Shown here: one piece after another, positions 8,049-16,345 of the stretch
Position numbering within the stretch: the stretch's first letter is position 1
Layout: each line of letters starts with the position of its first letter
Assembly (NCBI RefSeq): GCF_000695625.1
Contig: NZ_JMQI01000003.1
Coordinates: 1-64,000, forward strand
Direction: 5' to 3'
DNA: 64,000 nucleotides
Origin: Amycolatopsis rifamycinica
Lineage (GTDB): Bacteria; Actinomycetota; Actinomycetes; Mycobacteriales; Pseudonocardiaceae
Program-made: the position numbers and the translations under genes
The notes under the pieces: model-generated
What the model was told of the DNA's origin: nothing
Database searches by the model: none
What the model saw: only the letters and a program-made list of their open reading frames with translations

Positions 8049-8864
8049 TCACGGGATCCGCGCCACGCCGCCCAGCGCCGTCCAGTTGACCGGCGTCAGC
8101 GGCGTCAGGCGCGGGCCGTCCGGCCACCACAGGTGCGGCGCGGTCAGCCCGGGCTCGAGCAGGTCGAGGCCGTCGAAGAACGACGTGATCTCGGCCCGGG
8201 TCCGGTAGAGCGTGTCCAGCCCGATGCGGCCGAAGCGGTCCTGCAGGGACGTCGCGACGGCGGCCGCGTCCGAGCCGTCGTCCGGGTTGTGCGGGTGCAG
8301 CAGGAGCAGGTAGGAGCCCGGCGCCAGTGCGCCGACGTAGGACTTGACCACCTGCTGCGCCAGCTGGAGGTCGGCGATGTGGTCGACGACCCCGCACAGG
8401 ACGAGCCCGGCGGGCCGGTCGAAGTCGATGTACCGCCCGACCCCGGCGAGCGTCTCGCCGGGGTTCAGCGGGTCGGTGCCGCAGATGTGCGTGAAGTCGT
8501 TGTCGACGAGCAGGGCTCGCCCGTGCGCCTCCACCACCGGGTCGGCGCCGACGTAGACGACGTGCGCTTCCGGGTTGTACTTCTGCGCCACCTGGTGGAT
8601 GTTCTCCGCGGTGGGGAAGCCGGACGCGAGGTCGAGGAACTGGTCGACGGCCAGCCGCTCGGTCAGGTAGCGGACGGCGCGCACCAGCCACTGCCGCACT
8701 TCCCGCGCCATCGCCGGGGCCTCCGGCGCGACGGTGGTCAGCTGCCGCAGGGCGGCGCGATCGGGCTCGTAGTGGTTCTGCCCGCCCAGCAGCGCGTCGA
8801 TGACGCGCGGGATGCTCGGCCGCTCGAAGTCGACGTGGGCCGATGGTCGTTCGCTCGTCACCAT
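8049..8864 (-). CDS. SAM-dependent methyltransferase-like protein (DUF574)
   Basis: Member of the actinobacterial DUF574 family, which has a Rossmann methyltransferase fold. Family marks are 'RPSIPRVIDALLGGQNHYEPDR' at the N-terminus, 'QFLDLASGFPTAENIHQVAQ' (the SAM-binding glycine loop plus family helix), 'VVYVGADPVVEAHGRALL', and 'GLDLLEPGLTAPHLWWPDG' near the end. The substrate is unknown; these genes occur in many copies per genome in this group. A second copy lies at 45473-46306. The ATG at 8864 has an AGGT site 5 bases before it; a GTG two codons upstream (8870) is an alternative. Confidence 0.9.
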   Translation of the reverse strand: MVTSERPSAHVDFERPSIPRVIDALLGGQNHYEPDRAALRQLTTVAPEAPAMAREVRQWLVRAVRYLTERLAVDQFLDLASGFPTAENIHQVAQKYNPEAHVVYVGADPVVEAHGRALLVDNDFTHICGTDPLNPGETLAGVGRYIDFDRPAGLVLCGVVDHIADLQLAQQVVKSYVGALAPGSYLLLLHPHNPDDGSDAAAVATSLQDRFGRIGLDTLYRTRAEITSFFDGLDLLEPGLTAPHLWWPDGPRLTPLTPVNWTALGGVARIP

Positions 8865-8952
8865 GCGCACCTACCGGGTGAAGTGTGGGGACGCTCAGCC
8901 TAGAACACGCAGATCACGCCGGGTAGGCGGCCGTGCGGTACGGGTGAACTTC

Positions 8953-9531
8953 TCAGTCCAGCCACGCGCGGGCCGCGTCGGCGCCGTTCCACACGTGGGC
9001 GCGGAGCCCGACCGCCCGCGCTCCCTCCACATTGGACTCCCGGTCGTCGAAGAACAGGCAGTCGGCCGGCTCGGCGCCGAGCTCGTCGAGCAGGAGGCGG
9101 AAGATCTTCGCGTCCGGCTTGACGCACCGGACGTCACCCGAGAACAGCGTCACGCGGAAGTGCCGCGCCCAGTCCTGCGCGCGGACCCATTCGCCGAACG
9201 CGACCGGCGCGTTCGACAGCAGCGCCAGGTTCGCGCCGGCCTCGGAGAGCGCTGCGAGCAGCGCTGCCGAAGACGGTTCCAGGTGACCCCAGCCCTCGAC
9301 GTCGATGCGGGTCAGCTCGGCCGACAGCGCCTGGTCGACCGGCGTGCCCACGGCGTCGCCGACCGCCTGCCAGTACTCGAGCGGCGTGCTGCCGGCGTCG
9401 TAGGGGATGCGGTACTCCCAATACGCCTTCAGGAACTCCGGCAGCGGTGCGCCCATCGCCGCGGCCAGGTCGGGCAGGGCGGCGCTCGGCTTGCTGAGCA
9501 CGTCGCCGTAGTCGAACACGATCCAGTTCAT
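8953..9531 (-). CDS. HAD-superfamily hydrolase
   Basis: Haloacid dehalogenase-type phosphatase of about 192 residues. All four HAD motifs are visible: motif I '[10 protein letters not shown]' (nucleophile Asp), motif II 'LLSNAP', motif III 'VKPDAKIF' (Lys), and motif IV '[14 protein letters not shown]'. The cap is the small helical type I insertion between motifs I and II, as in epoxide-hydrolase N-terminal-like or beta-phosphoglucomutase-like members. The substrate cannot be deduced. It lies 17 bases downstream of the threonine aldolase gene on the same strand, so it is probably transcribed with it. Confidence 0.9.
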   Translation of the reverse strand: MNWIVFDYGDVLSKPSAALPDLAAAMGAPLPEFLKAYWEYRIPYDAGSTPLEYWQAVGDAVGTPVDQALSAELTRIDVEGWGHLEPSSAALLAALSEAGANLALLSNAPVAFGEWVRAQDWARHFRVTLFSGDVRCVKPDAKIFRLLLDELGAEPADCLFFDDRESNVEGARAVGLRAHVWNGADAARAWLD

Positions 9532-9548
9532 CGGTCCCCCAGTAGTCG

Positions 9549-10571
9549 TCACGCGCCGGTCTTGATCCGGCGCAGGGCTTCTTCGACGTCGGTTGCGCTC
9601 AGGTCCCGGTGGGTGACGAACCGGACCTTGCCCGCCATCGGCACCGCGCGGATGCCGAGCGAGTCGAGCCAGGCCAGCGCGGTCGGGATGTCGGGCACCT
9701 GGGCCAGCACGATGTTGGTGTCCGGCACGTTCGTCGCCCAGCCGTGTTCGGCCAGGCCCTCGGCCAGGCGCCGGGCGTTCTCGTGCGACTCGGCCAGGTC
9801 GGGGATGCGGTCCAGCGCGATCAGGCAGGCCGCGGCCAGGACGCCACCCTGCCGGACGCCGCCGCCGAGCATCTGCCGCATCCGGCGGGCCCGTTCGACG
9901 AACGCCGCGCTGCCCGCGACGACCGAGCCGACCGGCGCGCCGAGGCCCTTGCTGAAGCAGGCCGAGACGGTGTCGACGCCGACGGTGAGCGCGGCGGGCG
10001 GAACTTCGAGCGCGACCGCGGCCTGCCACAGCCGGGCGCCGTCGAGGTGCACGGTCAGGCCCGCTTCCTTGGCGACGGACAGCAGCTGGGCGTGCTCGTC
10101 GGGCGGCGTCACCGCGCCGCCGGCCGCGTTGTGGGTGTTCTCAAGGCAGAGCAGAGATGTCCGTAATGTGAAGTACGGCCCGGGTTGTCCGATCGCGGCT
10201 GCGAGGGCGTCGGGAGACGGACGGCCCGGGCCGCCGTCGTGCTCCAGGATGTCCGGCATACCACCGGCCAGCCACGCCGCCGAGCCCAGCTCGTTGGCCA
10301 GCACGTGCGCGCCCCGGGTGGCGAGGAAGCGGTCGCCGCGCTGCAGGTGCAGGCTCAGCGCGATCAGGTTCGCCATGGTCCCGCTCGGCACCCAGAGCGC
10401 GGCCGGCATGCCCAGGACGTGCGCCGCCCGCTCCTCCAGTTCCGCGACCGTGGGGTCGCGCTCGAGGACGTTGTCCCCGACCTCGGCGGAGGCCATCGCC
10501 GCCCGCATCGTCTCGTCCGGCCGGGTGACGGTGTCGGAGCGGAAGTCCAGTACGGGCGGGGAGAAGGTCAC
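9549..10571 (-). CDS. ltaE: Low-specificity L-threonine aldolase
   Basis: PLP-dependent fold-type I lyase of 340 residues that cleaves threonine or allo-threonine to glycine and acetaldehyde. Visible marks: '[18 protein letters not shown]' at the start, '[11 protein letters not shown]', '[12 protein letters not shown]' (phosphate-binding), '[12 protein letters not shown]', 'VHLDGARLW' (Asp to PLP nitrogen), and '[15 protein letters not shown]' with the PLP lysine near residue 205. Length and motif order are typical. It faces the sigma factor gene divergently across 136 bases. The HAD gene follows on the same strand. Confidence 0.93.
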   Translation of the reverse strand: MTFSPPVLDFRSDTVTRPDETMRAAMASAEVGDNVLERDPTVAELEERAAHVLGMPAALWVPSGTMANLIALSLHLQRGDRFLATRGAHVLANELGSAAWLAGGMPDILEHDGGPGRPSPDALAAAIGQPGPYFTLRTSLLCLENTHNAAGGAVTPPDEHAQLLSVAKEAGLTVHLDGARLWQAAVALEVPPAALTVGVDTVSACFSKGLGAPVGSVVAGSAAFVERARRMRQMLGGGVRQGGVLAAACLIALDRIPDLAESHENARRLAEGLAEHGWATNVPDTNIVLAQVPDIPTALAWLDSLGIRAVPMAGKVRFVTHRDLSATDVEEALRRIKTGA

Positions 10572-10588
10572 GGACCGATCACATCACA

Positions 10589-10601
10589 CCCACGTCGTGG
10601 G
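10589..10601. promoter_or_regulatory. Short palindrome in the divergent ltaE/sigma promoter region
   Basis: CCCACG-T-CGTGGG is a perfect 6-bp inverted repeat with a one-base centre. It lies 18 bases upstream of the ltaE start and about 107 bases upstream of the sigma factor start. It could be an operator acting on the ltaE-side promoter. No binding protein is identified, and repeats this short occur by chance in GC-rich DNA. Confidence 0.3.
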
Positions 10602-10707
10602 GATCAACGAGGCCCGGAGTGGTCGAACCCGCTCGGTCCGTGCAACCGTGGTGGCCCCTGATTCCGTCCTCCCGGGCGAACGACGAACGAGCGGAGCACG
10701 ACTGCGC

Positions 10708-11217
10708 GTGGACCAGCGCGACGAGCAGGAGTTCGCGGAGTACTTCGCCGCCAGGCGGGACGCCGTGCGCCGGACCGCGTACATGCTCTGCGGCGACTGG
10801 CACCGGGCGGACGACCTCGCGCAGACGGCGTTCGTGGCACTGCACCGGAGGTGGAAGAAGATCAGGGATCGCGCGGCGACCGACGCCTACGTCCGCAAGA
10901 CGCTCGTCCGGGCGTCGATCGACGAATCACGGCGTCCGTGGCGGCGGGAGTGGCAGACCGAGACCCTGCCGGAGCCGCCGGACGACACGCCCGGCCTCGA
11001 CGACCTCGTCGCGACCAGGGAGGACCTGCTCGCGGCGTTGAAGGAAGTGCCGCCCAAGCAGCGGGCGGTGCTGGTCCTGCGGTTCTTCGAAGGGCTCGAC
11101 GTGACCGGCGCGGCGAAGGCGCTGGGCTGCAGCGAAGGCAACGTGAAGAGCCAGACCGCCCGCGGGCTGGCGAACCTGAGGCAGGTCCTCGAACGGGAGG
11201 TGGAGACCAATGGATGA
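10708..11217 (+). CDS. SigE-family ECF RNA polymerase sigma factor
   Basis: Short sigma-70-type factor of about 169 residues. Region 2 is visible as 'RTAYMLCGDWHRADDLAQTAFVALHRRW' (residues about 24-51), and region 4 as 'VPPKQRAVLVLRFFEGLDVTGAAKALGCSEGNVKSQTARGLANLRQVL' (a helix-turn-helix, about 110-160). The sequence matches the actinobacterial 'SigE family' rather than a Zn-anti-sigma ECF pair. The GTG start fits the beginning of the conserved domain, with GGAG at 10693 somewhat far upstream. The stop overlaps the next gene by 8 bases, which marks the partner below as its likely regulator. Confidence 0.92.
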   Translation: MDQRDEQEFAEYFAARRDAVRRTAYMLCGDWHRADDLAQTAFVALHRRWKKIRDRAATDAYVRKTLVRASIDESRRPWRREWQTETLPEPPDDTPGLDDLVATREDLLAALKEVPPKQRAVLVLRFFEGLDVTGAAKALGCSEGNVKSQTARGLANLRQVLEREVETNG

Positions 11218-11926
11218 GCAGGAACTGCGCTCGTTGTTCTCCGCCGCGCCCCCGGACGCGCCGTCGCCGACGTTCACCCGCGACGACGTTGTCCGCGAAT
11301 CCCGCCGACAGACCGTGCGCCACCGGAACCGGATCACCGCCGGGGTGAGCGCCGCCGCGCTGGTCGTCGTCGGGTTCGGCGCGTACGGGATGCTTTCCGG
11401 GGGTACACCGAAGTCGATGACCGCGGCGCACGACAACGCCGCGCCGGCGCAAGCGGGACCGGGCTCCGCGCAACCCGGGGACGGTTCGATGCGTCCTCAG
11501 GTCGGTGGGGAGTCACCGAACTTCTCGTCCCAGCCACCTCAGCAGGGGGGTGCCGGGGAGGAGAAGACCGGCCAGCTGGCCGAAGGCGCCTCCGGGTGCG
11601 AACAGGTGGACGGGGAGCTCGCCATCGCCCTCGCTGGCGAGCTCCCCGGCCACGTCTCCGCCGCCCAGGCCGTCCCGGGTGGCGCCTGTTCGACGGTGTC
11701 GCGGTCCGCGGGGTTCCCGGTCCCGGGCGGCGAAGTCGCCGCGGCGGTGTACCCGAAGGGCATCCCGGAGGTTTTCAAGTCCCAGCCGGCCGGCACGGTC
11801 ACGGCCCGGGTGGGTACCGCGTCCGGCGGGGTGCTGGTGCTGGTCAGCGTGCCTGCGGCCGGAGCGGCGGCGCCGTACGCGGGCGAGGTGGACCGGTTCG
11901 CGCGGGATCTCGCGCCCCGCTTCTGA
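11210..11926 (+). CDS. Membrane-anchored partner of the SigE-type sigma factor
   Basis: Protein of 238 residues with a short cytosolic N-terminus ('MDEQELRSLFSAAPPDAPSP'), one membrane helix (about residues 43-64, 'ITAGVSAAALVVVGFGAYGML') and an exported Pro/Gly/Gln-rich domain with two Cys. Genes of this architecture follow SigE-family sigma factors in actinobacteria and are thought to restrain them. No zinc-binding anti-sigma motif (HXXXCXXC) is seen, so the anti-sigma role is inferred from position and topology. Translation is coupled to the sigma gene by an 8-base overlap. Confidence 0.75.
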   Translation: MDEQELRSLFSAAPPDAPSPTFTRDDVVRESRRQTVRHRNRITAGVSAAALVVVGFGAYGMLSGGTPKSMTAAHDNAAPAQAGPGSAQPGDGSMRPQVGGESPNFSSQPPQQGGAGEEKTGQLAEGASGCEQVDGELAIALAGELPGHVSAAQAVPGGACSTVSRSAGFPVPGGEVAAAVYPKGIPEVFKSQPAGTVTARVGTASGGVLVLVSVPAAGAAAPYAGEVDRFARDLAPRF

Positions 11927-11960
11927 GCCCGGGTCCGCCCGATTGGCAGAATGACCGGCC

Positions 11961-12557
11961 ATGACCGCTGCTGCGACCACCCCGAAGGGGGAGCGACGGC
12001 GCGCCGCGCTCGTCGAGGCCGCCGCGAAACTGCTCGTCGAGGGCGGGTTCGACGCCGTGCGGCACCGGGCGGTGGCCGAGCGGGCCGGCCTGCCGCTCGC
12101 GTCGACGACGTACTACTTCGACTCGCTGGAAGACCTGGTCACGGCGGCCGTCGAGCATCACTCGAACGCCGAGCTGAACACGGGACGGCGGCGGCTGGAG
12201 GAGCTCGCCACCCGCCACCGCGGGGTGCAGGCGACCGTCGACCTGGTGCTGGACATGCTGCTCGGCCCGGAGAGCGGCGACCCGGCGGCCGACGCCGAAG
12301 CCGTCCTGCTGCGGTACGAGCGGCTGGTCGCGACCGGTCGCCGCCCGTACCTGCGGCCGCTGATGCGGACGCTGTCGGCCCAGCTCAACGAGCTGCTGAC
12401 GGAGATCTTCGCCCGCTCGGGCACCCCGGTGACCGCGACCGAACTGGAGCGGCTGGTCGCCCTGGTCGACGGCGCGGTCGTCAACGCCCTGATCGCGGTC
12501 GACCCGGAGCCCCGCGCGGCGGCGGCCCGGATGCTCCGGACCGCCCTCGCCGAGTGA
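11961..12557 (+). CDS. TetR-family transcriptional regulator
   Basis: DNA-binding regulator of 198 residues. The N-terminal TetR helix-turn-helix is clear: 'RRAALVEAAAKLLVEGGFDAVRHRAVAERAGLPLASTTYYFDSLEDLVTAAVEHH' (residues about 12-67). The C-terminal ligand domain ends with 'RMLRTALAE'. Target genes are not evident. The convergent GntR gene ends 5 bases after its stop. The likely target is its own promoter or a distant gene. Confidence 0.92.
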   Translation: MTAAATTPKGERRRAALVEAAAKLLVEGGFDAVRHRAVAERAGLPLASTTYYFDSLEDLVTAAVEHHSNAELNTGRRRLEELATRHRGVQATVDLVLDMLLGPESGDPAADAEAVLLRYERLVATGRRPYLRPLMRTLSAQLNELLTEIFARSGTPVTATELERLVALVDGAVVNALIAVDPEPRAAAARMLRTALAE

Positions 12558-12562
12558 GCGGC

Positions 12563-13264
12563 CTACCGCGTGCGCTGAGCCTTTTCCAAGTCTTCGCCGG
12601 CCTTCGTGACGAGGGTGAGCATCGCCTGTTCCGCCGCGACCGCGTCGCCCGCGACGATCGCGTCGAACACCTTCCGGTGGCTCGGCACCGGGTCTTCCGC
12701 CGTCGAGGCGCCGTGCACCAGCTTGTCGCGCTCGGCCAGCCCGATCGCGATGATCCGTTCCATCCGCACCAGGAAGTTGTTGTGCGTGGCCGCCATCAGC
12801 CGCCGGTGGAAGGCGAGGTCGGCCTGGACGCACGCCTCCGGGTCGTCGCCCGCGGCGGCCATGTCGGCCAGCGCTTCCCGCAGTGACTCGACGTCCTCCT
12901 CCGACGCGCGCCCGGCCGCGAGCCGGGCGGCGGCGGGTTCGACGACCGCCCGGACCTCGGTGAGCTCGTCGAGCAACGCGGGATCGTCGGCGGCCGCGGT
13001 CTGCCACCGCATGACGTCGGCGTCGAGCATGTTCCACTTCTCGCGCGGCTGGACGAAGGTGCCGCGCTTCTGGCGGGCGTCGATCATGCCCTTGGCGGCC
13101 AGGACCTTGAGCGCTTCGCGCAGCGCGGTCAGGCTGATGTCGAGCTCTTCGCGCAGCGCGGGCAGGTCCAGGACGGTGCCCTCACCCCACTCCTCGGAGA
13201 GGATCCGGCTGGCCAGTGCCTCCACGGTCTGGCCGTGCAACCCGCGTGGCCGGTGTTCGGTCAA
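12563..13264 (-). CDS. GntR-family regulator with FCD domain
   Basis: Transcription factor of 233 residues. Residues about 10-75 form a winged helix ('LPALREELDISLTALREALKVLAAKGMIDARQKRGTFV'). Residues about 95-220 form the all-helical FCD ligand domain with metal-site-like His in 'DLAFHRRLMAATHNNFL'. FadR-subfamily members of this kind control uptake and breakdown of sugar acids, which fits the lactonase, SDR and dehydratase genes next to it. The start is a TTG at 13264 with GAGAGG just upstream; no ATG or GTG in frame would keep the first helix. Confidence 0.9.
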   Translation of the reverse strand: MTEHRPRGLHGQTVEALASRILSEEWGEGTVLDLPALREELDISLTALREALKVLAAKGMIDARQKRGTFVQPREKWNMLDADVMRWQTAAADDPALLDELTEVRAVVEPAAARLAAGRASEEDVESLREALADMAAAGDDPEACVQADLAFHRRLMAATHNNFLVRMERIIAIGLAERDKLVHGASTAEDPVPSHRKVFDAIVAGDAVAAEQAMLTLVTKAGEDLEKAQRTR

Positions 13265-13324
13265 GGGAGGGCCTCTCAGCTGGCAGATCGGGACCGCATT
13301 ATGAGAACAGGGCAGCGCCCGGCG

Positions 13325-14329
13325 TCAAGGCAGGGAAACCGGCAGCACGAACGTCGGTGACCCCGTCGGGTAGTACCGCAGCTCCGCCTCGCCGGACGCG
13401 GTCAGCGTGAACGCCGTGATCGCGTCCTCCGACTGCGCGGCCACGTAGCAGGTGCCGTCCACCAGCGCGAAGTGCCGCGGGTTGGCGCCGCACGGCTGGT
13501 CCGCCACCGCCGCGGCCTCGTCCAGCGCGAACTCCGTCACGCAGTCCGGCCCGCGGTTCGACACGTACAGGCGCGAGTCGGCCAGCTCCAGGTGCGCCAC
13601 CAGGTTGGGCCGCACGGACGACAACGTCGAGGGCGTCGACGCCACCACCTCGAACGCGCCCGGTTCCTTCTCGCGGACCGTCACCAGCGTCCCGGCCAGC
13701 TCGCCGACGACGTACGCCAGGTCCGTGCCCGGCCGGCGCACCAGCTGACGCGGTCCCGTGCCCGGCGGCAGCGAAGACACCGCCAGCGGCTCGAGGGAAC
13801 CCGAGGACGTCAGCGTGTAGCTGCGGATCTCGTCCGTGCCGAGGTCGACCGCGCTGACGATGGACCCGTCCGGCGACGGGACCGCCATGTGGACGTGCGC
13901 CGCTTCCTGGCGGTCGGTCACCGGGCCGCTGCCGCTGTGCCGGACCAGCGCCGTCCGGGACTCCGGCGTGCCGGACGAAGACAGCGAGAACACCGCCACG
14001 CTGCCGCCGGTGTAGTTGGCGCACAACAGGAACCGGCCGTCCGGCGTCACCGCCAGGTGACACGGGTGCGCGCCGCCCGTTTCCGCCGTGCCCAGCACGG
14101 ACAGCTCACCCGACGGGGAGATGGCCAACGCCGTCACGCCGCCGTCGGTGGTCTCGTTGGCCGCGTACAGCACCGGCAGCGAGGGGTGGCGCACCAGCCA
14201 TGACGGCGACTCCAGCGGCAGCGAAGCCACTTCGCGCAGCGAGCCGGACGACGACCGCGAAAGCGTCGTGATCCCGGTGCCGTTCCCCGCATCGCCGGTG
14301 TAGCACCCGACGAAGACCAGCTCAGCCAT
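13325..14329 (-). CDS. Lactonase-family seven-bladed beta-propeller protein
   Basis: Protein of 334 residues made of repeated beta-blade segments ('LSRSSSGSLREVASLPLESPSWLVRHPSLPVLYAANE', 'HPCHLAVTPDGRFLLCANYTGGSVAVFSL'), the pattern of the YbhE/6-phosphogluconolactonase (YkgB) family. The expected reaction is hydrolysis of a sugar lactone. Together with the SDR dehydrogenase and the enolase-family dehydratase on the other strand it forms a plausible aldose-to-keto-acid route. AGGAG stands 6 bases before the ATG. The promoter region is shared with the SDR gene. Confidence 0.85.
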   Translation of the reverse strand: MAELVFVGCYTGDAGNGTGITTLSRSSSGSLREVASLPLESPSWLVRHPSLPVLYAANETTDGGVTALAISPSGELSVLGTAETGGAHPCHLAVTPDGRFLLCANYTGGSVAVFSLSSSGTPESRTALVRHSGSGPVTDRQEAAHVHMAVPSPDGSIVSAVDLGTDEIRSYTLTSSGSLEPLAVSSLPPGTGPRQLVRRPGTDLAYVVGELAGTLVTVREKEPGAFEVVASTPSTLSSVRPNLVAHLELADSRLYVSNRGPDCVTEFALDEAAAVADQPCGANPRHFALVDGTCYVAAQSEDAITAFTLTASGEAELRYYPTGSPTFVLPVSLP

Positions 14330-14420
14330 ACACGCTCCTCACAGATCCGGGCGATCACTTCCGCCGGGAGGCAAGCCTGGCACGTCCGCCGGATCCGCGG
14401 CAGCGCCGATCCGTGTCCTC

Positions 14421-14440
14421 TTAAATTAGTATTACTCTGA
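14421..14440. promoter_or_regulatory. AT-rich candidate GntR operator/promoter
   Basis: In the 133-base divergent region between the lactonase and SDR genes there is a sharply AT-rich island (TTAAATTAGTATTACTC). It contains the small palindrome AGTA-T-TACT at 14428-14436. FadR-subfamily GntR proteins favour operators of the form TNGTNNNACNA; TAGTATTACTC matches all but the last base. It lies 26 bases before the SDR start, where a -10 box would be. Assignment to the nearby GntR regulator is inference. Confidence 0.4.
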
Positions 14441-14462
14441 CCGAGAGTGGACGGGAGGGGCG

Positions 14463-15140
14463 ATGCCCACAGCGGTGGTGACCGGAGCGGCGTCCGGGAT
14501 CGGGGCGGCGACCGCGCGAAGGCTGATCGAGGACGGCTACCGCGTGCTGGGCGTGGATATCGCCGAGCTGCCCGACGGCGTCACGCCGGTCCGCGGTTCG
14601 GTGGGCGACGAAGCGACGTGGGCGGCCATCGGCGAGGTGGACGCCCTGGTGAGCAACGCCTACGTGCCCAGCACCGGGCCGCTGCACGAGATCGACCGGG
14701 CGGAGTGGCAGCGCCAGCTCGACGTCAACCTGACCGGCGCCTACCTGGCCGTGAAGGCGTGCCTGCCGTCGCTGCGGGAACGGCGTGGCGCGATCGTGCT
14801 GGTCTCGTCGGTGCACGCGCACTTCGGCCTGCCGGGGCACCCCGCGTACGCCGCGAGCAAAGGCGCGCTCGTCGCGCTCGCCCGGCAGCTGGCCGTCGAA
14901 TACGCCCCGGAGGTGCGGGTCAACTCCGTGCTGCCGGGACCGGTGCTCACCGAGGCCTGGAGCCGCATCTCGCCCGAAGACCGCGAACGCAGCGCGCGGG
15001 CGACGCCGGCGGGCCGCCTCGGCCGGCCGGAGGAGGTCGCGGACGTGATCGCGTTCCTGCTCTCGGCCGCCGCGTCGTTCGTCACCGGGGCCGAGCTGAC
15101 CGTCGACGGCGGCTGGTCGGCCGCCAAGGATTCCGCGTAG
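14463..15140 (+). CDS. SDR-family NAD(P)-dependent dehydrogenase
   Basis: Classical short-chain dehydrogenase/reductase of 225 residues. The cofactor motif 'VVTGAASGIGAATARRL' is at residues 5-21, the catalytic Ser region 'AIVLVSSVHAHFGLPGHPAYAASKGALVALARQL' gives S, Y-x3-K near 125-140, and the C-terminal 'FVTGAELTVDGGW' is family-typical. An Asp after the second strand (GVDIAELP) suggests NAD preference. In this cluster it probably oxidises an aldose to its lactone. It starts on ATG behind GGGAGGGG and is followed 13 bases later by the dehydratase gene. Confidence 0.92.
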   Translation: MPTAVVTGAASGIGAATARRLIEDGYRVLGVDIAELPDGVTPVRGSVGDEATWAAIGEVDALVSNAYVPSTGPLHEIDRAEWQRQLDVNLTGAYLAVKACLPSLRERRGAIVLVSSVHAHFGLPGHPAYAASKGALVALARQLAVEYAPEVRVNSVLPGPVLTEAWSRISPEDRERSARATPAGRLGRPEEVADVIAFLLSAAASFVTGAELTVDGGWSAAKDSA

Positions 15141-15153
15141 AAACGAGGGCACG

Positions 15154-16299
15154 GTGAAGATCACCGCGATCGAGACGTTCCTGGTCGCGCCGCGCTGGCT
15201 GTTCCTCAAGGTCAGCACGGACGAAGGGATCAGCGGCTGGGGCGAGCCCGTGGTCGAGGGCCGCGCGGAGACCGTGCGCGCGGCCGTGCACGAGCTGTCC
15301 GAGCTGCTCCTCGGCCAGGACCCGCTGCGCATCGAGGACCACTGGCAGGTGCTGCGCCGCGGCGGGTTCTACCGCGGCGGCCCGGTGCTCTCCAGCGCGC
15401 TCGCCGGCTACGACCAGGCGCTCTGGGACATCGCCGGCAAGGTCCGCGACGCGCCGGTGCACGAGCTGCTCGGCGGCCCGGTCCGCGACCGCGTCCGGGT
15501 CTACAGCTGGGTCGGCGGCGACCGCCCGTCCGGCATCCGCGACGCCGTGACCGCCCAGGTCGAGGCCGGGTTCACCGCGGTGAAGATGAACGTCGCCGGC
15601 CCGCTGGCGGCGATCGCGACACCGGCCGAGGCCGACGCGGCGGTGGCGCGGGCGTGGGAAGCGCGGGAGGCGCTTGGCCCGCACCGCGACCTCGCGATCG
15701 ACTTCCACGGCCGCGTCTCGCCCGCGATGGCCCGCCGGCTGGTGCGGCTGCTGGAGGACGTCCAGCCGATGTTCGTCGAGGAGCCGGTGCTGCCGGAGAC
15801 GCAGGGCGACGCGCTGCGCGCGGTCGTCGAGGCGGCCACCGTGCCGATCGCGGTCGGCGAGCGGCTCTACTCGCGCTGGGAGTTCAAGCCGGTGCTCGAC
15901 GCCGGCGTCGCGGTGGTCCAGCCCGACCCGTCGCACGCGGGTGGCATCTCGGAGCTGCGGCGGATCGGGGCGCTGGCCGAGTTGTACGGCGCTTCCCTGG
16001 CGCCGCACTGCCCGCTCGGGCCGATTTCCCTGGCGGCTTCGCTGCAGGTCGCCTTCGCGACGCCGAACTTCCTGATCCAGGAACAAAGTGTGGGCATGCA
16101 CTACCACGAGGGGCGAGAGCACGGGTACCTCACGGATCCGTCGGTCTTCGCCTTCCAGGACGGTTACGCGGCCCGGCCGCTCAAGCCCGGTCTCGGGATC
16201 GAAGTGGACGAAGAAGCCGTTCGCCGGGCGGACGAGATCGGGCACACCTGGCGCTCACCGGTGTGGCGCCACGACGACGGGGGCTTCGCCGAATGGTGA
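15154..16299 (+). CDS. Enolase-superfamily sugar-acid dehydratase (galactonate dehydratase-like)
   Basis: Protein of 381 residues of the mandelate racemase/muconate lactonizing group, close to D-galactonate dehydratase (DgoD). Metal ligands are visible as Asp in 'LAIDFHGR', Glu in 'MFVEEPVLPE' and Glu in 'PIAVGERLYSR'. The general acid His is in 'DFHGR' and the second His in 'LAPHCPLGPISLAAS', as in DgoD. The enzyme would dehydrate a sugar acid to a 2-keto-3-deoxy acid. GTG start with GAGGG 6 bases upstream. Which sugar is used is not readable; other dehydratases of this group act on related aldonates. Confidence 0.88.
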   Translation: MKITAIETFLVAPRWLFLKVSTDEGISGWGEPVVEGRAETVRAAVHELSELLLGQDPLRIEDHWQVLRRGGFYRGGPVLSSALAGYDQALWDIAGKVRDAPVHELLGGPVRDRVRVYSWVGGDRPSGIRDAVTAQVEAGFTAVKMNVAGPLAAIATPAEADAAVARAWEAREALGPHRDLAIDFHGRVSPAMARRLVRLLEDVQPMFVEEPVLPETQGDALRAVVEAATVPIAVGERLYSRWEFKPVLDAGVAVVQPDPSHAGGISELRRIGALAELYGASLAPHCPLGPISLAASLQVAFATPNFLIQEQSVGMHYHEGREHGYLTDPSVFAFQDGYAARPLKPGLGIEVDEEAVRRADEIGHTWRSPVWRHDDGGFAEW

Positions 16300-16345
16300 A
16301 ACCCCGGGCCACTACCGCGCTGACCAGCGCAGGTATCGTGAGGGC

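Noticed and set aside
8800..11217. Plus-strand open frame of 805 codons
   Set aside because: Only its last 169 codons (from 10708) are a gene, the SigE-type factor. The rest is antisense to the methyltransferase, HAD and aldolase genes.
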